From positions 1-14,965 of the forward strand of contig CAZUZO010000088.1 in assembly GCA_964624765.1 (NCBI GenBank): a DNA stretch of 14,965 nucleotides, in the 5' to 3' direction. The notes beneath the pieces are model-generated. The model made no database searches and was not told the origin of the DNA. It worked only from the letters and a program-made list of their open reading frames with translations. Below are positions 7,808 to 14,223 of the stretch, piece after piece (position 1 is the first letter of the stretch; every line of letters begins with the position of its first letter). This stretch comes from JAGTVB01 sp964624765 (GTDB lineage: Bacteria > Pseudomonadota > Gammaproteobacteria > HK1). The position numbers and the translations under genes are program-made.

Positions 7808-8101
7808 ATGATCACATCAGCCCAGATGAAAGCGGCTCGCGGCTTGCTGGGTATCGACCAGCGCCAACTCGCGGATCTGGCGGGGCTATCCCTCCCCACG
7901 ATCCAACGGATGGAGGCCAGCCAAGGCACGATACGAGGCAATGTTGACTCACTGGTCAAGGTGGTAGAAGCGTTGGAACGTGCCGGTATCGAACTGATCG
8001 GTGAGGGAGCGGTGAGCCACGGCGGTGGGCGCGGCGTCAGGTTGCGGGAAACATCACTCCCATCGGAAAATAGCCACAGCAAGGATAGTCAAGTAAGATA
8101 A
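7808..8101 (+). CDS. XRE-family helix-turn-helix transcriptional regulator (97 aa)
   Basis: Small DNA-binding protein of the Cro/C1 type. The helix-turn-helix spans about residues 4-60: QMKAARGLLGIDQRQLADLA then LSLPTIQRMEAS as turn and recognition helix. The part ALERAGIELIGE followed by a Gly-rich GGGRGVRLRE is typical of a common group of short XRE proteins, whose members end in a similar GVRLR motif. It lacks a membrane or ligand domain, so it probably works as a repressor, most likely of its own promoter. The ribosome binding site is weak (GCGAG). No toxin gene of a known family follows, so a toxin-antitoxin role is not supported. A weak hairpin (AAGATA/TATCTT, 8095-8117) overlaps the stop codon and ends in TTT. 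Confidence 0.85.
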   Translation: MITSAQMKAARGLLGIDQRQLADLAGLSLPTIQRMEASQGTIRGNVDSLVKVVEALERAGIELIGEGAVSHGGGRGVRLRETSLPSENSHSKDSQVR

Positions 8102-8173
8102 CGGGATAGCCTATCTTTCTCGGGGCTTCCGTAACATCGACATCTGACTGCTGGGCATCGCCGACGAGAGCTC

Positions 8174-8203
8174 GTAGGATGCGGTGAGCTTGCGAACCGC
8201 ATC
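8174..8203 (+). repeat. REP hairpin, copy 1 (GTAG head)
   Basis: GTAG at 8174-8177 is followed by GATGCGGT (8178-8185), a 10-nt loop and ACCGCATC (8196-8203). A GTAG tetranucleotide ahead of a hairpin is the hallmark of REP sequences recognised by RAYT transposases. It lies just beyond the 3' end of the RAYT remnant, in the opposite orientation to copy 2, and shares with it the head, both stem arms and the adjoining bases. Confidence 0.75.
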
Positions 8204-8210
8204 GTTCGCG

Positions 8211-8842
8211 TCATTCGCCGCCATCGATGGCCCTCTTCGGTTCGCAGGCCCAGTTTTTCTGTAGGGATGCCTACCGCCCATCGGCATGAAAACCCGAGTG
8301 GGGACAGTCCGCCACTGTGCCTTACCCAGCCATGCTTGACCGGATCCCAGTGCATGTCATCGATGTCCGTTCGAAATACTGGTCGTCGCGAATCCGATGT
8401 GGCCAGGATCGGCGTTGCCAGAGGTCGCGCTCGCCCCTTTTACGGGGCTCATGGACCGTCTTCCAACGACCGGTATGGCAGGGAGGGTAGTTTCCGATAA
8501 CGTTGCCTTGTTGTAAAAAGAATAAATATTGCGTTAACTAGGAGAAATCCATCTTCCCAACACTTCTACAACACTCCCACAGGGAGAACCCGGCTTGGAT
8601 CCAAGTCCAGCGGGTTGGGTAGGCCGCGCCGCGGCGCGGCAAAGTCCCGATGCCATGCGCAGGGGCTTGGGCAGGACGACCATCGCATCGATTTCGAAGG
8701 GATGCTGGCTCCTCATCTCGCAGAAGCCCTGCCGTGGCCGACCGATAGCGTCCGCCCACCCATGATTTCCGTACCGCTCGACACAACTCACGGCGAAAAA
8801 ATAAGTCGCCCGTTGGATCCTTGCACGCCGATATTCGGTCAT
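8211..8842 (-). pseudogene. Decayed REP-associated tyrosine transposase (RAYT)
   Basis: RAYTs are IS200/IS605-related Y1 transposases that mobilise REP hairpins. The pieces occur in family order on the minus strand but in different frames: MTEYRRARIQRATYFFAV at the start (8842 downwards) and HPFEIDAMVVLP in the same frame; GAAYPTRWTWIQAGFS after a frameshift; KRGERDLWQRR (about 8410-8446) in another; DPVKHGWV (about 8324-8347) after another shift; then VADCPHSGFH and QKNWACE, ending near 8211. The HUH motif expected right after VVLP (usually HLH) reads PLR, so the active site is lost as well. The stretch of about 90 bp at 8460-8550 matches nothing and may be an insertion, which would explain why the remnant (632 bp) is longer than a normal RAYT gene. 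Two REPs flank it. Confidence 0.85.
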
Positions 8843-8884
8843 CCGATTCTGGCTCAATCGCCTGGGTTGGGTCGTGTCTCGATC

Positions 8885-8913
8885 GATGCGGTTCGTTCCT
8901 CACCGCATCCTAC
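8885..8913 (-). repeat. REP hairpin, copy 2 (GTAG head)
   Basis: Read on the minus strand: GTAG (8910-8913), GATGCGGT (8902-8909), a 9-nt loop, then ACCGCATC (8885-8892). Head and stem equal copy 1, and only the loop differs. It lies about 40 bp upstream of the RAYT remnant's start and before the end of the citrate synthase gene. With copy 1 it forms an inverted pair around the transposase remnant. Confidence 0.75.
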
Positions 8914-8959
8914 GCGGGCTTATGCCAATTAGAGCGGGAGTTGCTGACCGGCGCCTCAT

Positions 8960-10324
8960 CTACCGCTGCTCAAGCGGCACATAGCGTCCTGGCTTCCTCA
9001 CATTCTTATAGGCAGGCCTGATGATCCGACCTTCACTGAGCAGCTCTTCAACGATGTGGGCACACCACCCGCTTATCCGGGCTAAGGCGAATACCGGGGT
9101 AAACAGCTCCCTCGGGATATTCAACATTTGGTATACAAGACCGGAGTAGAAATCAACGTTGGCGGCAATGATTCTCGCTTCATGGCCGCCCTGCTGATAA
9201 ACGCGAGGAGCGATGCGCTCAACCGTTCGGAACAGCTCGAACTCATCCTGTCTGCCTTTCTCGCTGGCAAGCTCGCCCGCCAAATCTCTCAGGAGCACAG
9301 CCCGCGGGTCCGACAGAGTGTAAACAGCATGGCCCATCCCGTAAATGAGGCCCGAACGATCGAACACCTCCTTGGCCAACAGCCGAGAGAGAAACCAAGC
9401 GATCTTCTCTTCGTCGTGCCAATCCACAACCGCCTCTTGCAGCGCCTGCATCATCTGCGTCACTTTGACGTTCGCCCCGCCATGCTTGGGTCCTTTGAGC
9501 GAGCCGATAGCGGATGCTAACGCAGCATAGATATCGGTTCCCGAGGAGGTCACGACGCGGGTGGCAAACGTTGAATTATTGCCGCCTCCGTGCTCTGCAT
9601 GTAACACCAGCGATAGATCCAAGATCATCGCTTCCAGCGGCGTGTAGACCGGTTCCGATCTGATGAGCCGCAAGAAATTCTCCGCCGTGCTAAGCCCCGG
9701 CTCCGGATTATGAATGAACAGACTCTGTCCATCGTGGTAATGGCGTTTGGCCTGATAACCATAGGCGATCATGGCGGGGAATCGGGCGATGAGTTCAATG
9801 CTTTGCCGCAACACGTTTGCGATGCCCGTATCGTCCGGGTTCTCGTCGTAGGAATAACACGCCAGAACACTGCGCCCAAGCTTGTTCATGACATCTCGAC
9901 TCGGGGCTTTCAGAATCATGTTCTCCGTAAACCCCTTCGGCAGATCCCTATGCTCATTCAGCATGATGGTGAAACGCTCTAGGCCCTCCTTGGTCGGCAA
10001 CTCACCGAACAGCAGCAGATAACATATCTCCTCAAATCCCGATCGAGCCTCGTTTCGATAGCCGTTAACCAGCTCCCGAACATCGATACCACGATAGCTG
10101 AGCGTACCCTCAACCGGTACTCTCTCCTTTTCGTCGATGATGTATCCATGCACGTTGCCGATTTGTGTCAGTCCAACCAGCACCCCCGTGCCATCGGCAT
10201 GGCGCAATCCACGTTTGACGTCGTATTTCGCGTAGAGGCTGCGTTCGATCGTATTGTTTTGACGTGCTAGGGCACTCAGTTCTCCAAGAAAACCTGAGTC
10301 GGAAGACGAGGGTGGATGACTCAT
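8960..10324 (-). CDS. Citrate synthase (citrate/2-methylcitrate synthase family)
   Basis: Condenses acetyl-CoA (or propionyl-CoA) with oxaloacetate in the cytoplasm. From ATG 10324 it has 454 residues. The open frame extends 44 codons further upstream, but this start has AGGA about 11 nt before it and gives the natural N-terminus. Catalytic landmarks: HAEHGGGNNSTF (242-253, His245), GPKHGGAN (278-285, His281), Asp391 in NVDFYSGLVYQM. Substrate-binding GMGHAVYTLSDPRA (329-342) has Ala where E. coli-type enzymes have Arg (GHRVY). That is a known subfamily feature, similar to the eukaryotic GHAV, so I take this for a non-E. coli subgroup of the family. It lies 133 bp behind the penicillin-binding protein gene on the same strand. 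A TTGACC (minus, 10412-10417) in that gap may be a -35. Methylcitrate synthase cannot be excluded, but no prpB or prpD is near. Confidence 0.9.
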   Translation of the reverse strand: MSHPPSSSDSGFLGELSALARQNNTIERSLYAKYDVKRGLRHADGTGVLVGLTQIGNVHGYIIDEKERVPVEGTLSYRGIDVRELVNGYRNEARSGFEEICYLLLFGELPTKEGLERFTIMLNEHRDLPKGFTENMILKAPSRDVMNKLGRSVLACYSYDENPDDTGIANVLRQSIELIARFPAMIAYGYQAKRHYHDGQSLFIHNPEPGLSTAENFLRLIRSEPVYTPLEAMILDLSLVLHAEHGGGNNSTFATRVVTSSGTDIYAALASAIGSLKGPKHGGANVKVTQMMQALQEAVVDWHDEEKIAWFLSRLLAKEVFDRSGLIYGMGHAVYTLSDPRAVLLRDLAGELASEKGRQDEFELFRTVERIAPRVYQQGGHEARIIAANVDFYSGLVYQMLNIPRELFTPVFALARISGWCAHIVEELLSEGRIIRPAYKNVRKPGRYVPLEQR

Positions 10325-10456
10325 AGACAGCTGCTTCCTAGATAATGGTGGGTGGTTTCGTGGACCATCGGACTGCGGTGGGGGCATCATCTTGCGAGAA
10401 GCGTAACGACCGGTCAAGCGGTGTCCTGGCCACAGCAAGCAAGGCTCGCGCCCCAC

Positions 10457-13400
10457 TCATCCCGGGTGTTTGGTGCGGCGCGAATGACGGCCAGGGTCGG
10501 CGCGCACCGCTTGCAGGGGTTGCGACGAGAACTGATGCGGGGGCTCCTCGACCAGAACCAACAAATTCGGCGCCAGCAACTTGAAGAGCTGGACAGGCAG
10601 TGAGCTGGTAAACCCATAGTTGGCCGCTTCGGACCCCGAAACGTGCGCCGTGACGGTGCCATAAAAGCGATCACCGATGAAGTAAACAAAGGTAGCCGTG
10701 CGATTTACCACCCGCTCATCGATCAACTGTCCTCGGGGACCATAGACCTTGTGCCGGTGGTCACCGGTACCGGTCTTACCGCCGATGACCCAAGAGCTGC
10801 CGTCAGCTTGGCGCAACGCATCGCGCGCGCGTTGCGCCGTTCCTTGGAGCACTGTTTCCGTCAAGGCTTGGCGCGCCACCGCGGCGACCTCGGGAGCCAG
10901 TACCCGCTGACCGTTGCCCACCCGAGGCACCAGTGCGGATTCGTATGGCGTGCCCTGCGCAAACCGCAACCGCACGATGCGCCGGGTCGGATAATACACA
11001 CCCTCGTTGAGCAAGATCCCCATGAGCTCGGCTAATGCCGCCGGGCGGTCGGCCGAGCTCCCGATGGCCGTGGCATAGGAGGGCACCAGCGAAGCGAAGG
11101 GATAGCCGAGGGCCTGCCAACGGCGATGAATCTCGAGAAACGCCTCGACCTCAAGCAAATCGCGAATACGTCGGTCCTGGGCGTTCTTGTGGCGAGTCCG
11201 AAACAGCCACTGGTAAACCGCCAACCGTTCGGCAGAACTTGCCGTGATCACATCGGCAAAGCTGGCTTGCGGGTGTTTGAGAAGGTAGCCCACCAGCCAC
11301 AGCTCCAACGGATGTACCCGCGTCAGATAGCCCCGGTCAGCCAGGTTAAAATGCTCCGGCCCGTAGCGTTGGTAAAGGTCTGAGAGCGTCTGGGGCGACG
11401 GCGTGGCATCCCCCAGGTAATCCGCCATGGCTTCAGAAAAGGCCTCTAGTGACGCCTCCGGCTCCACATAGCGAAGAACCGTTGCAAACCGCACCGGCGT
11501 CAATCTAACCGACTCGAGCAGGAGCCTGAGCAGCGTTTCGCCTTCTCGACCGGCGTACTTGCGATGAAAGCGCGCTAGAAACAGGCGCCCTTCCCGATCG
11601 GCGAACCGCTCCAGATAGAGCCGGCGCTGGGGATCTTGGGTATCTTCGAGAAGCTTAGCGGTGGAGCCCGGGATGCGGTACTGATAATAATGGACGATGT
11701 CACGCATCATGCGAATGAACACGAGATTGACCGAGTGGCGAAAGGCTTCGGCCACCGATAGCATCTGACTATCGTGGGTGCGGTCGAAGTTGCGAAACCA
11801 ATGCCGTCCGCCTCCGGTATAAAACGCCTGGCCGGGACTAGCGGAGTAGCGCTGTTGCATGGCTTTCTCCAGCAATGCCTGGAGAGTGAGGGTGGGTTCG
11901 GACGTAAGCTGTTGGAACACCCAGCGTGTGAGGCCATCAGTGCGCTGCACTTGGGCCTGCTGTAAGGCCGAGGGAGACTGCCCGGCCAAGTCTCCATAGA
12001 TCTCGGCGATGATTTCCAGATAGGTAATCAGGGTGCGCAGTTTCGCGGTCGAGCCTAAGTCGAGCTTCATGCCGTCGTTGACATCGAAGGGCTGATCGAA
12101 GTTGCTGGTCTGAACTCGCAACCAATTGATGCCGTCTGCCCGCTCATACAGTGAGAAGCTGTAGGTGACCTGGCTCGGATCGCCGCGCTCCAGGAGCCGA
12201 AACGCCTTGAGCCCGAATGCGCCGACCACCGATGGATCGCCCAGCCGATGAAGCTGCACGGTGGCAGCCTCCTGGGCGAATTGGTCCAGTGAACTTTCCA
12301 CGGTGAGATCGAGCCGGTCCAGGGTGTACAGGTCCGTCACGCCAAGAAGCGGGACCAGCCGTGAGCGTACCACGTTGGCTGCGTTGCGGGGTGCCAAAGC
12401 GCTGTCCTCGGCCTCGGCAGGGGAAAGGCGAAGTTCCAGCCGCATTCGCGCGGCCTCATCGCGCAACATCTGGCTTATCACGCCGTCACGGGCCAACAGT
12501 CTCAGGTAGGCCTCGGTCTGCTCGGCAAGCTCCCTGCGTTTCTCCCCGAGCAGCTCGGCTGGACGGCGCAGGGCCAGCAACAAACTCAACGTCTGTTTGT
12601 AGGCCAACGCGCGAGCGGCCCATTCCTGGGAGGCCGACGGAGGCGGTTGGGGCGCCGCAAGGAGACGGTTAACCTCCTCAAAATCGGCACCAAACCATGC
12701 CTTCAGGCCAGCAGCAAGGCCAATCACTTCACCCTGACCAGGCACGGCTGCCAGCGGCAAGGCGTTCAAGTATTCGACCACCAGCTGCTGACGGGTGGCA
12801 AGCGTGTTCTCTCCCTCCAGGTAGGCACGCAGGCTGGCAGAGGCCATCTGGCGGAGCTTATCCTGCACGGAGCGGGTCATCCCCTGCGGACTGTGGCGCA
12901 GCTTTTCGAGCTGAGTGGCCAGGGTACTGGCCCCTGGAGTTCTTTCCTCGGACCCCCAAAAGCGTCGAGGATAGGTTAGCGCCGCCTTAGAAAAGCGACC
13001 CCATTCGACAGCCGGGTTGCGGTTGGGATGTCGAGGGTCCAGCAGTGCTCGGTTCTCGATGTACAGTAGGGTAGACACGATCAGTGACGGTATCGCGGCA
13101 AAATCGGTGTACACCTGGTCTGGGAAATGGGCTTGAAACAGAACGCGGTCGGCACGGTCGAGGATGTGGAGACCGGCCTGGATTTTCTCCCTGAAGGGAA
13201 CATAAAGGCCCCAGTCCGCGATAGTCTTAAGGGCCGGGTCCCAGTGGGCTTGTTGCTCCACTTCGAACCCCGCCCCTTGCAATCGCTCCAAAAACAACGG
13301 CAGTTGAGTGTAACCCAGCCGGTTATCATGAGGGCCAGCCTCGGGAAAGCGCACGCCGTCATCGGCACCGGCTTGCACGCGATAGGTCAAGCGGCCGCCG

Positions 13401-13549
13401 AATGCAGCGAGCAGTTTGGCCTGAAGGTGCGAGGAGTGCAGCTCCCATGCCGCAAGCCCACCAAGACTGAGGCATACGAGAGCGAGCAACGCCACGGGGC
13501 GCCGAAGCAGCGAGGCATGGATGGGACGGAAGCGAATCGCAAGGTTCAT
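10457..13549 (-). CDS. Class A penicillin-binding protein (GT51 transglycosylase plus transpeptidase), divergent and long
   Basis: Bifunctional peptidoglycan polymerase anchored in the inner membrane, acting in the periplasm. Of 1030 residues, a signal anchor lies at about 17-36. The GT51 domain spans about 150-290: catalytic Glu165 in IENRALL (usually EDRRF), GASTLATQLEK (206-216), Glu259 in VVEYLNALPL. The transpeptidase has STAK (500-503, nucleophile Ser500), SVN (606-608) and GGKTGTGD (923-930). All three penicillin-binding motifs are intact. Oddity: about 315 residues separate SVN from KTG, far more than in PBP1a/1b-type enzymes. The extra part (about 620-830) is mostly helical and charged and matches no domain I recognise. 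The start has a weak AGGG Shine-Dalgarno and lies inside a 13-bp inverted repeat. It probably acts alongside a standard PBP1, perhaps with a special job; this is inference. Confidence 0.88.
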   Translation of the reverse strand: MNLAIRFRPIHASLLRRPVALLALVCLSLGGLAAWELHSSHLQAKLLAAFGGRLTYRVQAGADDGVRFPEAGPHDNRLGYTQLPLFLERLQGAGFEVEQQAHWDPALKTIADWGLYVPFREKIQAGLHILDRADRVLFQAHFPDQVYTDFAAIPSLIVSTLLYIENRALLDPRHPNRNPAVEWGRFSKAALTYPRRFWGSEERTPGASTLATQLEKLRHSPQGMTRSVQDKLRQMASASLRAYLEGENTLATRQQLVVEYLNALPLAAVPGQGEVIGLAAGLKAWFGADFEEVNRLLAAPQPPPSASQEWAARALAYKQTLSLLLALRRPAELLGEKRRELAEQTEAYLRLLARDGVISQMLRDEAARMRLELRLSPAEAEDSALAPRNAANVVRSRLVPLLGVTDLYTLDRLDLTVESSLDQFAQEAATVQLHRLGDPSVVGAFGLKAFRLLERGDPSQVTYSFSLYERADGINWLRVQTSNFDQPFDVNDGMKLDLGSTAKLRTLITYLEIIAEIYGDLAGQSPSALQQAQVQRTDGLTRWVFQQLTSEPTLTLQALLEKAMQQRYSASPGQAFYTGGGRHWFRNFDRTHDSQMLSVAEAFRHSVNLVFIRMMRDIVHYYQYRIPGSTAKLLEDTQDPQRRLYLERFADREGRLFLARFHRKYAGREGETLLRLLLESVRLTPVRFATVLRYVEPEASLEAFSEAMADYLGDATPSPQTLSDLYQRYGPEHFNLADRGYLTRVHPLELWLVGYLLKHPQASFADVITASSAERLAVYQWLFRTRHKNAQDRRIRDLLEVEAFLEIHRRWQALGYPFASLVPSYATAIGSSADRPAALAELMGILLNEGVYYPTRRIVRLRFAQGTPYESALVPRVGNGQRVLAPEVAAVARQALTETVLQGTAQRARDALRQADGSSWVIGGKTGTGDHRHKVYGPRGQLIDERVVNRTATFVYFIGDRFYGTVTAHVSGSEAANYGFTSSLPVQLFKLLAPNLLVLVEEPPHQFSSQPLQAVRADPGRHSRRTKHPG

Positions 13550-13693
13550 CGATAGCGACCCTGATGGATGATCTAACCGCTAGCTTCGATATAGCGGCCG
13601 AGAGGCGGTCAGGGTGCAGTCCGATCTGAGGGAGGGAAAGAAGTGCCTGGAGGGATTCGAAAGCTGGGTGCCTGCGGCCCGGTCGCTATCGAT
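13548..13693. repeat. 13-bp inverted repeat bracketing the PBP leader
   Basis: ATCGATAGCGACC at 13548-13560 recurs as its exact reverse complement at 13681-13693. On the minus-strand transcript the downstream copy overlaps the first two bases of the start codon and lies just after the AGGG ribosome binding site. Between the copies is another perfect inverted repeat, CCGCTA/TAGCGG (13577-13582 and 13592-13597). The arrangement could be an RNA structure controlling translation or the ends of a small repeat element of 146 bp. Confidence 0.55.
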
Positions 13694-13851
13694 CAGGAAC
13701 CTGGCCAGGACCGCACTGTGGGGGGAGAGAAGATCCCAGCCGCAGCCTAATTTGTTAACGCCGCGCGTTCGACCTTCACGCGCGTCAGATGACAGCGCAC
13801 CTCGCGGCGCCGTCGCCCGTAGCATGACTCAATCAGCGTCGCAGCCCCCCA
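13561..13851. other. Intergenic region between PBP start and tatC remnant
   Basis: No gene called. Open frames on both strands (13614-13916 plus, 13580-13825 minus) lack ribosome binding sites and recognisable families. Visible structure: the two inverted repeats of the PBP leader, and a GC hairpin CGCGCGT/ACGCGCG (13762-13768 and 13778-13784, 9-nt loop) that lies after the end of tatC and might end its transcription, though no T run follows. The PBP promoter should be here on the minus strand, but I cannot point to a good one. Confidence 0.5.
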
Positions 13852-14070
13852 TCACGCCCCTTTGGCTCCCGGATCGTCGATGTCATCTGACCGATCCCTC
13901 GTCGTTTTCCCCTTAGCAGAATCGTACCGACGCGAAAAGAAGACGCCCACTTCAAACAGCAACCACATCGGTACGGCGAGCAACGTCTGAGAGATGACAT
14001 CCGGCGGTGTCAGCAGCATGCCGATCACAAATGCGCCTACGACGATGTAGGGACGCTTCTTGACTAGGCT
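13852..14070 (-). pseudogene. tatC: 3' remnant of tatC (twin-arginine translocase subunit)
   Basis: The last 72 codons match the end of TatC, the membrane subunit that recognises twin-arginine signal peptides. KKRPYIVVGAFVIGMLLTPP and DVISQTLLAVPMWLLFEVGV cover the final two membrane segments and the loop between them, followed by a charged tail ending at the stop. TatC normally has about 250 residues and six membrane segments, so more than two thirds is missing at the 5' side. The frame stays open to 14169, but residues before SLVKKRPY do not look like TatC and there is no ribosome binding site. tatA and tatB, usually just upstream, are replaced by foreign sequence and an IS1634-type transposase. 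Whether another tatC exists in the genome cannot be seen. Confidence 0.85.
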
Positions 14071-14080
14071 GAAGTTCCAC

Positions 14081-14095
14081 CGAGAATCATTCTCA
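14081..14095. promoter_or_regulatory. Fur-box-like palindrome
   Basis: GAGAATCATTCTC at 14082-14094 is a perfect palindrome around a central C. With one flanking base on each side it matches the 7-1-7 Fur consensus TGATAATnATTATCA in 11 of 14 defined positions. It lies just past the last base that resembles tatC. No intact gene starts next to it, so it is either a displaced iron-regulated promoter or chance. Confidence 0.35.
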
Positions 14096-14223
14096 TCTTT
14101 GTCGTAACCGATTGATGTGCCGAGCATTGCTGCGGCGAGAGACCGTTCTCGGGGTAAAAGTGTACCCATGTAAGGTTGTGTTACTGACCTTTATTTGAAT
14201 GGGTTTTTCGCTACAATTCGGCC
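14096..14223. other. Junction and leader before the IS1634-type transposase
   Basis: The left end of the insertion sequence must lie in or near this stretch but cannot be placed without its right end. It contains two small inverted repeats, CGAGA/TCTCG (14136-14151) and GGGTA/TACCC (14152-14167). A TACAAT at 14212-14217 is only 6 bp from the transposase ATG. If it is the -10 box the message would be almost leaderless, as the lack of a Shine-Dalgarno also suggests. Confidence 0.4.

Noticed and set aside
7333..8101. Toxin-antitoxin pair made of the XRE protein and the 65-aa ORF.
   Set aside because: The genes are divergent rather than in tandem, the small protein resembles no toxin, and no RelE/HigB/HipA-like gene is next to the XRE gene.
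8296..8322. Sequence with GACAGTCCGCCACTGTG resembling part of a cobalamin riboswitch.
   Set aside because: It encodes the C-terminal part of the RAYT remnant on the other strand, and the other conserved riboswitch blocks and a downstream B12-related gene are missing.
8960..10324. Methylcitrate cycle gene working with the PCC genes.
   Set aside because: The citrate synthase is on the other strand, several kb away, and no prpB, prpD or acnD is present. Sequence alone does not separate the two activities.
13614..13916. 100-codon open frame on the plus strand upstream of the PBP.
   Set aside because: No Shine-Dalgarno, no recognisable domain, overlaps the end of the tatC remnant on the other strand and the hairpins of the PBP leader.
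14173..14180. AGGTTGTG shared between the IS leader and the MITE terminal repeat (5890-5897), hinting that the IS mobilises the MITE.
   Set aside because: Only 8 bp agree, the following bases differ, and the IS end is not defined.
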